DNA from: Motacilla alba alba
Lineage: Eukaryota > Chordata > Aves > Passeriformes > Motacillidae
Reading direction: 5' to 3'
DNA: 64,000 nucleotides
NCBI RefSeq assembly: GCF_015832195.1
Contig: NC_052020.1
Span: 3,303,254-3,367,253, forward strand
Under the pieces are notes generated by a model. That model searched no databases, was not told where the DNA came from, and saw only the letters and a program-made list of their open reading frames with translations. This document shows positions 12,401-27,400 of this stretch, in pieces; position 1 is the first letter of the stretch; every line of letters begins with the position of its first letter. Made by a program: the position numbers and the translations under genes.

Positions 12401-15400
12401 TCCAGCAACTGGAGATTTAATATTTAAAACTTTAATTAGAGAACAAACATTACTGTAAATAAGTATAGAAAAAAAGAATGTTCACTGAAAATGAAATAGA
12501 TTATTTGTAGACAAACATTTTTACTAAAATGTAAAGGTATTTTCTCTTCCATGCACATGCTAAAACAAGAGTGAAATGTGGACACTGAATTTCCTGCTTA
12601 CTGGAATATCCAAGCAGCTGCAACAAGCAGGGCCAAGATCCAAGATTAGGGAATGCAGAAAAGCACTTTTGCTTAAGTTGTGCAATAGTTTGCAAATCTA
12701 CTTTGAAAAATGGATTTTTTTTTTCAAAAATCCATAATCTGAAAGAAACAGGGTCTTGGGCCAGAAACCTGAACTTTGGCACAGTGAGAATAGATAATTT
12801 ACACTCTCTCTCCCCCTCTCTCTCTGGAGGTAAGTGGGAAGGAGGAAATATTTTGCAGCCCCTCCCACCTCCTCCTCCCCACAGTGATAGGTATCTACCA
12901 CCTAGAGAGCTGTAACTAACTATTAAGGTCTGATTAAGATGCTTTATAAAACATAGTAAGCCATGAGATAGGATAAGCACATATGAAATGCCTTATGTGC
13001 AACTGGCAATAAAGGCTGAGGTATTCATAACTGTCTGTGAGATTTCAACACCTTCCTGTAAAACCAATACTCTGCATGTCTCAAGTTATACTTCTTCCCA
13101 GAAATCCCTTTTCCTGCTCTGGATACAACAGGTTTGGGCATCATTCATTTTTACACAACATTTAAGAATTGCTCAAATAGCCTAGGATGTGCAAGAGGGT
13201 TCAGAGTTTAACTACATCACCGCTGCATTCGCACAGCAATCTTATACCTGGTGTTGGAGTTTTGAAAGAGTTTGCATTTGGGTCACTCCACCAAAGATGA
13301 CAAATAAAATTCCTCATGAATTTTAATTGTGAAACTTTGTTCCAGTTGCAATTGCACTTTCAGAAACTCCAGGTACATTATGACACATACATTATTATAG
13401 TTCATAACTCCATAGAATGAAGCAAAGGTGACAGAGTGACTGAAAGTGTAACTTGGAGAGCAATCCCAAACCAAAAGCAAAGTAAGGCAACTTACAAGGA
13501 CTGCAAGCTGCTCAATCCTCTGATGGCCTCATTAGGTACGGTCTTCAGCTGATTGTTCTGGAGGGTTCTGTAAAAATCTACTGTGTTAATAAAGTAGAAT
13601 TGGACAATCATCTTTATCAAAGCTAGAGGTAACAAAAGCCCATAGTCCTGTTATGGTTTCCCAGATTTCTAGTGTATATAAAGGCATGTAGAATTCTCAA
13701 GACCAGATGTCCAAAGGCAACAATGAAACAATGGTCTATTTCAGTTTTATTTACAATTCATTCATTAACAGTATTAATTTGCAGAGAACAAGCTGTGACA
13801 CAATATGCTGAAATTCCCTTGGGAACTCACTGAAGAGATTAAACAACTTAACACTAGGACAAATTTGCTACAAGAGATATGTTATTGTCTTGTGGAATTA
13901 TCTTACACATGCCAGAAAACACAAGAACCTCTATTTTTCCTGAAGTTGCATCAATACACAATCCATCAACAACCTAATTTATGAAGTGTGCTCAAAACAA
14001 AGCACCACTGGGCCAAGCTGAATTAAGCTATACTGTTGTGGGTTTCTTCAAAATTCTCTTATAGGACAATGCACATCATGTGAGCTCTTTTATAGAGAGA
14101 ATGTAAATGACCTTGTAAAATCTTAGTCAGTTTTGGTGCATACTAGGGTAAAAATTCAAGTCACAGCTTTTAATTAAGACCCACGTCCTACATTTTTCCA
14201 AGAACTGCCAGAATTTCAGGCACCTCCAGTGTTAGTATTGCAATGGATATGTCTTCAAGAGTTTTGACACTTTGCATTCAATTTACAGCATATTGTATTA
14301 AATGGTATTGCAAATGGGTAACTCCCTAATCTGTACCCTGGTAATAGTGTCTGTGGTTTTTTTCTTTAAAACCTCAAGGTCTGCTATTTTTTTTAATTCC
14401 TCTTTAATTAACTACCTATTACCCTGCTAGCATTTGGAAGTATTTACATCATCAGAAACACTGCAGTTTTCAAACAGTTTTTTAAAACCTTAAACAACAA
14501 AAAGCTTTTTTTATCCTTAGCTATGGAAAAACAACTGCCATAAAAACTCTTATTTCAGAAGGAAAAACAAAAGATTTTTTTTTTTTATAGTAAGCCATTT
14601 ACACCTAGAGAAGCATCAAGCTATAGCAATTTTTTCTATTTGCCAGTAGGGAATAAGTCAAACTGTGTATTAAACCTTAAAGTATAGTACCACCTGATAA
14701 TGTCAGGTACCTGACAGAGTAGGCTGAAGGTGTGGAGAACAATAAGAGCTTACATGTCCTTTTTAGGATTTTTCCTCTGATTCTTCCGCTGCAAGATATA
14801 CTTCAGAAACAAATATGTGTTCTAATAAAATACAGTAATTATAGTTTAGTCAAGTTCATCACTGTCATCTTGACCACATCCAGCAGGCTTTGTAATGAAA
14901 AAAAAAAAAAAAAAAGTAGGAGAGTTCTACTTTAGGAGGACAGAGGGCAAAAAAATTTCCTCCACCTACCAGTAAACAGTCTGGCTATGCACTAAGAAAG
15001 CATAGAGCAAGCTATGAAGCTCTAAACCCCAATTACTTACAGAACTTTGAGTTCTTTCAACCCGGACAAGGCCTTTGGATGGATAAAAGTAAGGTCATTG
15101 CCAGCCAGTCGCCTGGAAAAAAATTGCAATAATAATTTCAGTCACAAAATACAGTACTTCTACAACCATCTAACAAGGAAAATCACTGCAATATCAAATC
15201 TTGCAAGCAATTATGCATTTTGCATTCAATTACACTACATTCACAATCTTCCAAGTTTGTAACAGTTATTTTACTTACAGCACATTTTTAACAATGAGGA
15301 TGCATTACTCAGCCTCATGGATACTCTTTTGCAAATGTGCTAGAAAAAGCACACCTTAGAACGATGAAGAACCTTCTTATGGTACTAGGTTTGAAAGTGC

Positions 15401-18400
15401 ACTTACCAACATAATCCTCTGGCTTTCAGCATTGCTCCACTGAAACAGGCTCTGGTAGCCATATATTTTTAATCTAAACAGCAGTTTCTAAAGGAAGTAT
15501 GAAGTTAAGTAAAAACAGATGCTAGATGCTACAGCAAAGCAGCAGAAGTCTCTATGAAAATCCCAAATACGAAAACAATATTCACACGCAAGTGGTATGT
15601 TCACCCAGTGTTGACAATTGACAGGACACCTGCTGATATGACCAAGACATAATATTGGCAATATTTCATCTTTCTGGTCAGCTATATGGAGGAACTGTTG
15701 AAGAAAGGAAACTCTTTTGGGGCAGGAAGAAATGGAACAGGATTCTCAGGCATATACTCTCTCTCAAAATGTGACTGGTTTCAAATCTAGACTGCTAGAC
15801 ATTAACACAAAGTAAATTATTAAGATCAATGTGATATTAGAAGCAATCGAGACGGGAGATGGTGCAGAATACAAAGCAGGAAAGCAGAAGCAGCAGCCAA
15901 AATAGCTGCTTCCAAACGTTCCCCCTTCCCCCACTCCTCTTCGTCAACGTTTTACCTCTCCCCTGCCCAGCAGATCTGTGCAGTGCAGCTTTGGTTGAGC
16001 TGTATTCCATCAAGGGTAAAGACAATAATGCAAAACACCTGGTAATCCATGACTGACAAAAGATGCAAAAGTTTCAGCCAAAGTATTTGGTTTTAGACAT
16101 GGGTTTCATATCCCAGATAAGCGAAAGCAATGTTGGACAAGGCTGTGCAATGAAATCACCCACGGAAATACTACGTACAATCCAGTAAGTGTTAATAATT
16201 AAAAAACAATCAACATGCTTTAACAAAGGTTACAGAATATCAAAACCCACCTCTGCTGTTACAAGGCACTGTGAAGCAAGCCAGACACAGCAAAGGGAAA
16301 ATATTATTTCAAAGAGGCAAACAAAGGAAATAACAAGAGCAACACCTAAAGGATCAGCTTGCCAGAACATAGCAATGTTATCACATTTTTATCTCCTTCT
16401 CTAACTGCATAAAAGAGATTACCAAATCACTTAATGCTTACACAAATCTGCTTGCAACAGAATTAGTGACTTAATAAAATGCTGCCTGAGAGAGAGGATG
16501 CTAGTTATCTATATTAAATCTATTTCTCAAATGCAGATGGTTATATTTATAAACCAAGGGAGAAGAGGACAAGAACACCTTCATGAACAAGAAGGCGACA
16601 GCAGAAGATGCTACTTGTTCTTAGAAAACTGTGTTACTCTTGCTTAAGAGTAGATTAAGGTGGATTTTGGGTTCTAGTCCTGGTATTTTCACACACCCCC
16701 CAACTGCTATTGTTCTGGCATCACTACAAGCATGTTAAAAAACATCCTCATCTGCTGACTGCCGAGAAAAGTTTGTCTGCATGCTTGAGTATAATCAAAC
16801 AGCTCTGAAACTAGAAGGAAAATAAGAAGAATCTAGCTATGCTTATTCTTGAAATCTCCTGTCTGCAAGCAACCTCAGAATTTCAGAGCTGGGACATGAT
16901 TTTTCAAAAACTTCAAATTTTTAACATTAATGGAAGTTTCCAGATGGCAACTGAACAGTCCCCTAAAATTCATTGTGTTGTCAGTAGCTGTCCAAATCAA
17001 CTGATTAACTTTATCTGGGGGGATGTGGAGGAGGTTTGCAATATTTCATGTCTTTCCTCCTAATAATTTATTTATAAGTTCACTGTAAACAGAAAGAAGT
17101 ACTGATGAAACATGCTGGGTGTCTCTACAGCAGAGCCAGTAAGCTGCAAAACACCAGTAAGCTGTTTATGTTAAAATGTGTTTGAAACAGCATAATAGAA
17201 ATCCTTAAATCACACAAAATTCAACTGAGGCTGTTGCATCTCATCATTTTGCATGCAAACATGACTATGATTACATATTACACAACTCAAGGAGTGGCAG
17301 CCCTGGTAAATGTGTCAGGCAGCTCTGGCTGCAGCTCTGCCAAGGCTCCCCATTAATCTGCTGCGTGTGAGGCTTGTCAGGCATCTTCTCCCTCTCCCAA
17401 AGAGACTGGGGATTGTTACTTTAGCTTTAAAAAAGCTGAACTAAATAGTTGCATAGTCTCCCTCAACCTGAGTAGCACTAACAGCAACCTAGAGAGCACT
17501 GGGAACAAATGACAGCTGAGCCAGAGCAACACTTGCATGACTTCAAATAGCAGGACTCTGCTTTCCTCAAGGAAGCTCCTGCTTCTTCAGTCTTTTTCCA
17601 ACCAACCAACAGAAAAACCCCAACCTTTGTGATCAATTACATTTCCATTTCTCCACTATCTGGCAGTGTTCCAGGCTTTACTCATCAGTTTGCCAAATAC
17701 ACATTTTTAATTCACATCCTAGCCTTCCGGAGCTGCTCATGAGGAGGTTCCAAGGGCAGCTCCCAAGCAGGCAAAGATCAGTATATCACACACTGCTCTC
17801 AACACATTCCCCGTGCAGCAGCTGGAAGGATGGAAATGTTGCTCTTTACACAACCAGGTTCATTTTAAAGAGAGAAGTGAAAAATAAATAGCATACAGTA
17901 TAGTACACGTACAGCATTATAAATTGTCATTGAAATCATCCAGTCAGGTTTTCCATGTTACCTTCTTTCAGCAAGTCTTAAAAATATTTATTATTAAATA
18001 ATGTAAAAGCATCTCTGCTTCTGTCTCACTCACGCACATGCATGTGTAAATGGGCTAAGGGAAATCACAGTTTTACCAAGGCGAAAACTCTAGCACAACA
18101 GAAAATACACAACTTTCATCTCCTTGCAGCAAGACTCACTATCCTGCTCGAGAACAGCCCTGGAAATTCCTGCTCTATGGTGGGACAATTTCACATTGTC
18201 ACAAAGCAGCATCTTAAGGCAGCCTCACATTTACACTATCAAGGGCTGAGTGCCTATCCTTCCCCTCATTCTGAATGGAAATGGTTACAGATATCTAGTC
18301 TGAAATCCACCTGTTGCCACTGAACCACAGTACATCACCATTAATTAGAGCTCTTTCTCTAAAAGGCAGCAGGCTGCAGAACAGATTCACCCACAAAGAC

Positions 18401-21400
18401 AGTAAAAATTAAACAGACAAATGTAAAGTGCCCTGCCATGCTATAAGGCCACAAAAAACTTTGCTATCTTTTACTTCCCAAAGCACAGACACAGCAGCAG
18501 GCATCATCTGAAGTATAAATGTGTATCACACTGACCATGAGTTCCTCTGCTAACTCTATCCTGGCTCTCCTTGTTTGGAGACTCTGCCAAGGAATGCAGC
18601 TATTATTATTATTAATTCTAGCTGGAATTAAACCTTGGAGGTTTCTCCAGTGGAGTCACAGATGTAATGTATGACCACAGTAGGTATTTTTCTTGTAACT
18701 GCTTAGCATTGAATCTTGTAGTCTTTTATTTTTACTTTAAAAATAAATATTGAGTGTTTTAATGGTAAATTTCAGCAAATTCAAATTTACAGATTCAATT
18801 TCAGCATAGCAGGATAACAGAACAGGACACACGGAGAACAAAATCCTTCTGCTAGCCTGTCATAGAGAGGTGAGCAATATCATTTAATCATTATTTTAGT
18901 GACCCAGTAAATAATGTCCAGATGAGGAAAACACCTGCTTATTACAGGTATCAGGATGCAATGCAGCTGAAGACTAGCCTTTCATGGTGTCTCATTCCCA
19001 GAGTACACACCAAGCCTAGGTTCTTGCACTGAGCTGCAGCTAATACGGTTTTCTCTCCTTTGGGAAATTAAAACTTGTGCAATTACGAGTCTGGCAGCCC
19101 AGCTGCATGTTAACCAAGCCAAGTAACCACTGGTGTGGCTCCAAAAGTCAGGGGCAGTGTTCCAAGGATAGATTTTTGCCTGTAACAATTAAAAGCATCA
19201 CTCTTATTATGACAGGACGCAATAAAACCTCTTGGAAACATCTCTTCTTGTGTTGCATCCCAGATGGCAGTGAACTCTTGGATCCTTGAGCAAAGAGTTT
19301 CCTCTTCTCCTTCCATCCATCTGAAAGTCTAATGCAGTAAATGTTTTTGCTGTAGATTTTGGGTTGGTTTTTATTTTCCTCTTGGAAATATGCTCCTAAC
19401 CTTCTGTCTCTCGTCTCTGAGAAAAATATAATGGCTACACAGAACAAATTCAAAGAGTGACACAGACTTGCAACCCTGACATGGCATAATAAAACACCTG
19501 AATTATTATTTTTACTTCTACATTAGCTGATTTGTGGTAAGAGCCAAGACTCCTTATTTCAAGGTTTAGCTGAGCCTGAGCCTCCCATATCCATCACTGT
19601 TCCTCTGCCTGGCCAACATCTACTTTTAGCTATCCAACTTTTACCTACCTATTTTCATCCCATTGGAAAACACTGCACTGCTTCTCCACCTGTACTTTCA
19701 CAAACTCTACTTTTTGTGCTGTCTTACATCGAACTCTTCTGTTATCTTTACATGCCTGTCCCTAACTTCCACTTTTTCTGGGTTCTCTGTGTTTTCCAAA
19801 TACAAACTTGAATTTTACTTTAAGTTCTCCCACAAGAGAAGTAATCTTTGGAAATGCCTCATCGATAAGTTAATCCAGGATACCCAGCAAGTGTTTCCTC
19901 AAATGTGAAAGCTTCAGCTTCCATCTGTGCCAAAATAGCAGCCACTTTGGAACAGAATTCAGTTTTTCTCAATAGATGATGCCTATTTATGTGCTACAAT
20001 TTATTAATCAAGGTTGAAAGCTCTACAGAAGAGGTACAGTAATTTGCAGGAAAATACAGGGTTTTGCTGCATGCCTTGTGCAGGGGTGGGTGCCCTGCCT
20101 GGTGAAGGCACATGCCTCTGCAGACAGCTCCTAGCCCAGATGAGTAGCTGCAGAAAGGAGGAGCTGGGAAATGGAATCTGGGTCTCCAGACTAAACCTGG
20201 CTTTGCTTATCTGGGAGTAGCAAATGTCCCCTTGGGGACTTCTGTCAGCTGCAGCCTGCTGCATTGCTGGGAAGCCAATCTATTGCCTCCAGGTTACCCC
20301 AGATTCCTTCACACCAATTTAACAGAAGTGAATGGATACTTTACTTCGCTGATGCTGATAGAAAACGCATTTGTCTCCTCCTTTTCTTGCAGCAGTTTTA
20401 GTATTATACAACCTCCACCATTATTTATAAAATTGTGAGTACTACACCAAGACACATCATGACTGAAGAAAGAGAACTGTAACTACAACAGCACTGAAAC
20501 TGCACCAACTCCACTTGTTGTCATGATCTCTCCCTTTCCAGCATTAACAGCTTTCTCAAAGTTATACTGAACTTTAGGATAATTGCTTGTTTTCAAAATG
20601 CATTTTGGTCTAAAAAGCTAAAATATCTAAGTAAACGAAACAGACTGATTAACAAGTCTAAAGCTCATTCATGAGTTCTATGGTTAAATTGTCAGCAAGA
20701 GTCACCAGCATCTATCAGAAGACAAAATATGCTCTATGGTAACGTTTTTCATGGACTATCAAAAACAGGAAAATAAATTACAATGGATTTTCAGGAAAGC
20801 AAGCATTTACAACCATGCAAAATGTGCTCTATCCTTTCATTTTCAAGCAGTAGGTGTATTTGGGCAAGACCTCGAAGTAGAACCCACAGACTGCACCGAA
20901 AGAAATAATATAACACAAAACAATTCTTATACACTACAAGTTGTTGAAACAAGTGGTCTCTGTAATCTCAGCTAGTATTCTGCAGCAAAAAACCCTCCGA
21001 TTTTAGCATAAATTTTTTAACATGGACATATTTGTTGTAAACATAAGCAACAATACCATGGCATCTAGAAAACTGGTTAACATCTACTATGCAGCAGAAA
21101 TGCTGAGTTGTTGCAGAAAGCAATTTTGTAACCTTTTGCCTTCAAAGCAAAATGTAGAATATATTTTATAAAATATATTCTTCTCCTCTCCCTACTTGCC
21201 TTTGCACATCTTGTACTAAGTAGTGGTAACTTTGCTTTGCTTTACCACAGGCCAGATAGACCTTTCTCTTGATAGCCATCTCAATACTCAGGTAATAATG
21301 CATTTCACTTACCTAGTCTGCACAGCAGAGACAGGGGTGAAAGCCACCAAGTTTGGTTTTGATCAACTGTGATGCAACAACTCCATTAACTACAGATTTG

Positions 21401-24400
21401 TGCTTTTAGCAGATAGTGCTATCCGAATGCTCAGAAGGTTTCCAAGATCATGAAATATGTTAATGGTCAGACAAGAGAGGGTGAAAAAACTGCTGCTGAT
21501 ATAGCAAATCCTCAAAGTTGCTTTGGTCTGTTCATACAGCCTTGTCTCTTGTCCTGGCATTGGACTGGCTATCCAGGCATGGGATCTTTGAATGACCATA
21601 CACTGCAAAATGGGAAAGTGGGTTGAGTCTACATGTATTTGGCAATAAAACTTTTGTTACTGGTTTTCTAACCACTTCAGATGCATATTGGGTACATGCA
21701 AGACAGAGGTTCTATCATTCTAATGAATGACATTAGAGAAACTGAGGTAATTTTCAGTATGATTCTTTGATTCAGTTTAGGTTGACTGTTAGCTTTTTTC
21801 CAGCTGAAATAAAAACAAGTATTTTAACTGAATCATCTAGAATTTTACTTTTATATAAGAAGGGCAGGAAAAAGAACTTTATAGGAGTCTGGTTACTATT
21901 TCTGTGCCAGGACATCTGCCAAGGCTAATTAGCCAAGAAAATCTCTGTACTAACAAAAAAATAAAAGAACACAAATATCCGAGCAGAGAGGAGGAAAGGA
22001 GCTAAAGGAATGGCATCACCACGTCTCCTCATGGTAACACACAGCATTGTACTATGAAACTATGATGACAGAAAATACTCAGTTACTTTCTCAGAGGATA
22101 AGGCATTTACCTTCAACGTACAAGATTTATTTTTTCTCCTTTTTTGTCTAATGTTTTCAGGGCTCATGTAATGACTCTTGAGAACTTGGCCTCAAACTGG
22201 CTACCTGATCACTCACACACACCCCTTTTGTTCCACACTCCAGTTTCTGAAATGGAAAGGAGAAGGAGGGAGAACTGCATGGCACAAGCACCATTTGGAG
22301 AACTGTACTTGAAGAGACACAGCTTAAGAACGTCTCAAGTTACTGCTCAGCCTCCAGAAGTTTCTTATCTGGTTTATACCTTCAGACAGCCCCAACATGG
22401 CAACTCAGACAGTATAATAAATAAGGCTTGTAAGACTGGTCTTGAAGTGTAACACGGCAAAGTTTAGCCTTCAGGCCATTCAGCTAAGCCAGCTTCTGTG
22501 TGTATGCATGTGAGCAGAACACTGAAACTCAAAAAACCAACAGATAAGGAAAAGGTTTTGTTCTCCTCTAAAAGTACTTGCAGCAGAATAACCAGTCTTG
22601 GGATCCTAATATACGACCATGTCAACTTTGGAAATCGACGTGTAGAAACAGAAACTGGAAAGAAAGAACTTCCTCATCTTCCAAAAACCAATGGAATTTA
22701 CTCAGCCTACTAGCATCTATCCCCACAAACAGGAAAAAACATGCAGCTGTCAAGCAGAGCAAGAACCTTCTAAGCTACAGAAATATTCTTGTATCAGCAT
22801 GATTAAAAGTCATCCAGAATCAAATTGATTTAGGACTCACAGAGATAAGAAAACACTAATTAAACACAGGCTGGCCAACGTGTTTTGAAACATCATTAGC
22901 ATTTAATGCAGACCAAGTAAGTGATGTGTAAAAATATCTTAGCTGACTGTGGTTAATTCTACTTGGGAGTCTTTGCCTAAAGGTTTGTCTTGACTAGAAT
23001 ATGAAGGTGCAAGTTACAACACGCTGATGGCTTTCTAAAGCTCCAGTGCACACAAGCAGCAAGCGTTTCTAATGTAAGCAGACTGGTCAAGTTAGGCTTT
23101 TAACTTGCTACCACACAAGAAACCTACCCCTTGCATTTTTTTCATTAACATTTTACCTCTTGGAATTCAGGCAGGATCAACTGAGGAAATCACCTCCGGC
23201 AGCTGTTCAAATATTCAGAGCTGGTAGATCAATGAAGGGCACACAATGGCTTCCAACCCTGTGTCATATTGCTCTTTTTGAGGAACCAACAGCTGGTATC
23301 TACACTGGCTGGCTTTGTAAAAAAGCAGCTGGAGAAAGATCTCTGCCTGTTCCTCAGACTCTGCTGGTGGGGGCTGAATGGACAGAGATGGGGCAGTAAT
23401 GTCTCCAATTGTGCCAGCCTGTTTTACAGGAGGATGTCTAACCATAGTTTTAATTATCACATGTGAGCTAACACAAGGCATCAGGACAACCTGAAGATTC
23501 ATTCTTACCTTTTCTAGTCAAAGTAAGTCCTTTACCTCCAGTTTCTAACTATGAACCTTGGGATTTCTCACATACATGAAAGAGAAAAGAATGGCACCAT
23601 CTCATCAACATTCACACACTACCTTGAAAATACTGCTCTTGGAAGACCTAGCACTGAAGGACAAGGCAAGCCTTTCCATCAAGTGTTCCACAACCAGGTG
23701 AGAAAAGACACAGCATCTTAACCTAACAGCCCAGCCTTGGCATAGCTCCAAGACATGTCTTACTCATAAAATCCAGGTAATAAAAAAGACACGATACTCC
23801 TTCTCCCTGTCCAAGGATGATACAACTTGGTGCTGACTGAGAAATCAGGAGGAAAGGTACCATCTAAATTACACACTGAAACAGATACTACAAAAATAAG
23901 CAGCTGTGGCACTTCAGCCAGGTGGTCATCTTCAGCTGCAGTCAAGAGGGAAAATAACTCCAGACATCTCCCTTGCAGATACTTCCTGATTACAACCTTA
24001 TGGCAAAAACCACCTCATTTTCACTGCTAGTATACATTTTAATCATTCCTTATGTTCCTAAAATGTACTTTGTAAACTAAAAGCCATGAGCAGAGACCCT
24101 GGAGATATTTAAGCAAGACCTCTTAAGACTTGTAATCAACATGGATACAATTAAATAGTCAAGCAAATACTCAGTCACACTATTTTCTTGCAAAAATTAG
24201 TTGCACGTGTGTGGTCTCTTGTTCACTGTTTATTAATTTCTCAAAAAGCAGATTAGCATTGTGTTTCAGAAAAGAGAAGGCTTTTACTAAGCTAACTCTT
24301 CCTTTTATTTCTTATTTCCCCAACTATTTTCAACCAGCCATTAAATAAGGAAGTTTTGCCCTTGCCAGATAAAACAAACAGTATCTGAAGGTAGCATCAC

Positions 24401-27400
24401 AGGAAAGAGACTATTGCATATCAAGTATGAGCAAAAAACAAAAACACAACAGATCTTGGTATCAGCACACATCTAGAAGTTGACCGAGCCCTCCTGTCTG
24501 TTGGTGCTTTCAGGAAGGATTACTTTTCTTGCAGCATTACTGGCTGTGATATGGTTTTTATACTCAACAGTCCAAGACTGGACTCCTCCCTGACCCCTGC
24601 AGAAAGTCAGGGCCCTGTCCAAGGCTGACTGGCTGGGAAATCACCTGTGTCGCCTTTGGACAATCACACCCTTCTGTCACAAGTAACCCACAGACAGACA
24701 TGGAACAGATTGTAGTCCTCTGCTTCTTACATGGACCAGCAGCCACACAGCTAAAAGCTGATCATCTAAGTCTTGCCCATGAGTGCAGGGCAAACAAGAT
24801 CACAACATTCTAAAGGGTGAAGAGTGGAAATCAAAACAAGCTTAAAAGGTCATTAAGTCAAAGATTCTTCGGCATTATTGGAGTGGTTCAAGTTTCTGAA
24901 GACAGACTAGAAAACTGGCCAAGAATTAAAATAATTTTAATTTTGCCTTCCTCAATAAGATACTGCCTTTTTAATTAATCTAGCAGATCATTCACAAATA
25001 AAGTGTAAAATCCTTCAAACTACTTTAGATAACTTTACATATTGGAAGGGACTGCCACCTTCTAAAAAGGCCATCAACCTGGATATTTTAGTTAAAAATT
25101 CACACTGGAAAGTTTCTACTTTCTAAAAACACTGCATTATCTAGTTATGTTTTCCTCTTCTAGCTTTCTACAAATACTTCAGGTGTGGTTAGAAAACCAC
25201 AGCAAATTTCTTCAAGAATTTTTAGTTTCCATATCATGTTTTAGACTCCAGCATGTTTATGTTAGCATTTTCTGAAGAACACACATCATTAACTGCTAAG
25301 GCAAAACCCTTGGTGGTCTGCTTCTCCCTGACTCTGACCATTGCCATTCCAATAGTTTGCAAATTACTTCCAGCTGGGTATCGGTTACACAGAGAATTTT
25401 TGTAACATTTATAAAGTGCGCAGTCCTGCTGCCATATGGTGAGTGCGCTACACAGTGACATGCGTGACGAGGCTGTGAACGGGGGCACACGGAGCACTCA
25501 ACCCAATGGGCAGATTCCGCCCCTGGACAAGGCAAAACCCCTTTGCTTGTACCTGTGATGGGAGTAATGCTCCCATAGCACACTACCTCAAAGTTAAAAA
25601 ATCCCAGATTATTCCTGGAAATTTGATTATTTGCTGGGGAGTCAGTTGCCTTAACATGGCCATTTAGTGCTATTTCAGACGTCCTCTTCCACCTGGGCCC
25701 AAAACTGCCATTCACAGCACCCACTGGTTTCCCATCTGTGTCAGACCTGTCAGTCTGGTGCAGGTGTTTTGGATAATCTAGAACACCTAAAACCAGCCTG
25801 GGATGCACAGCTGAAGCACCCGAGTTGCTCCTCTTTGGTGATGCAGAAGGTACTTCTGAATTGAGCAGCCAGCTTTCCCAAGTCTGGTGCTCTGCTTCTT
25901 CCACTAGTGTTGTTTTTAGGATTTGGAAAATGATCCTCTGAAGCCTCTGCAGACTACCAAATAATTTCATTGAAGAAATGACAACCCCCATTTCACATAG
26001 CTCCTACTGAACATTTTAATCTCAGCCTCTCCGTACATGTAACTCAGTTGCCTAAAATAATACATTCTAATTGTCTCCTATTTCCATTCCATTAAATTCT
26101 ATGATATTATTGTGCAACATTAATTAGCAACCTCTGCCAAGGGCTAATTGAACATGGCATTTGACAGTGGCAGGGCTATGGCATGGTATGAAGATAAAGG
26201 TGTCTGGGGCTGTCTCCTTGATGGAGACCCAGTAGACTGCACGCTAGAGTGGGTACTTACTACATTCCAATTAGTTGGTGGGATTTTCATTTTCTTTAGT
26301 GTAATTCTTGGGAAAACTTCTCAATGAAAAGTCACTTCTAGCACACATTCTAACACCACTTTAAGTCTTTTCTTTAAATCACTTTTCTTTGACATGGACA
26401 CCAACTCCCAGGTTTGTGTGCTGAAAAAGCAACTTTGCTAGGGCCTGGCAGTCAGAATTTTGATCTGTTCAGCAACAAATTAAAGCCAGGAAGAAACTTT
26501 GACAATCATAGAAAGGAAAAAATTGTGATTGTACAGAAGGAAGTATGAGAGTTCAGTTGCTCCTGTTCATAACCAGCAAAAATAAAGAATGAAACATTTT
26601 TGTACCCTGTCCCATAGAGAAAAGGGAACAGGGAGAATGAAGCAGAAACATGTCATATCTGCTGCTGGTCATTTCTATTAAGGAGGAAAGCTGTTTTGTT
26701 TGAACTTACTTCATTATAGTCCCATTTAAGAATTAATTGTGCTTTAGTGTGGGTGTTTTTTTTTTCCCAGAAGTTGCTTTAACACATTAGGTAAGCATGT
26801 TAAGAATAATTTAAAGCTTCTTGGTGTTCACACATAATTCTGAGCTTAATGCTAGCCTGTTTTTTTTTCAAACTAGAAAACCTGGAATTTAGGGGGACAA
26901 TGAGGTACATGAAGCAAATGGCTCTTAGGCAATAAGCACAACAGATGATGGCTGAAGGCTCTGCCTTTCCTCTTTATCTCCTGATGCACCCCAAGGTTTA
27001 TGAAGTTACACAATAACATCCACCCATTAGGTTTTATTGCTTAATTACTTATTGGAGAAAGAAAATGAAGTCTCCCACAGTCATCTAAGTTGAAACAACA
27101 GAATTGTTTGGGCTTTTCAAATTCTTGTGTGAAACATGCCTATGAAGAATTAAAATTTAAAAAGGGGGTTACAGATCTAGTCTAACAAAACATACAGACA
27201 TACAGAAGCACATATGGAATGCTTGCTAGTATCTATTCTGAAGCCAACCAAGCCTTCCTAGGCCACTTTTTTTTTTTTTTCCAGCTGACTACTCATACCA
27301 TAGAGTATGAGTAGTCAGCTGGACTCATTTAAGAAAATGAGTCCAGCTTTCTTAAATTCTGCATATTACACAAAAGCACCATCTGAAAATCTGTTTTTCT

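Larger units (their letters stand above)
4319..13495 (-). other. LGR4 intron 4 (9.2 kb)
   Basis: Phase 2 intron between exons 4 and 5. It contains a possible LTR fragment (about 5044-5140), a perfect 12-bp-arm hairpin (5524-5552), a G/T-rich tract (6264-6450), a short 14-bp direct duplication (7809-7848), an A/T-rich patch near 9370-9480, the tRNA-Ile SINE (about 11761-11918) and a CT-rich patch near 12805-12828. The remainder is unique-looking. Open frames such as 12501-12980 have no coding signature. Confidence 0.85.

Noticed and set aside
12501..12980. 159-codon open frame on the minus strand
   Set aside because: It crosses a CT repeat and low-complexity Gly/Arg codons, shows no domain, and its length is expected by chance in 64 kb.
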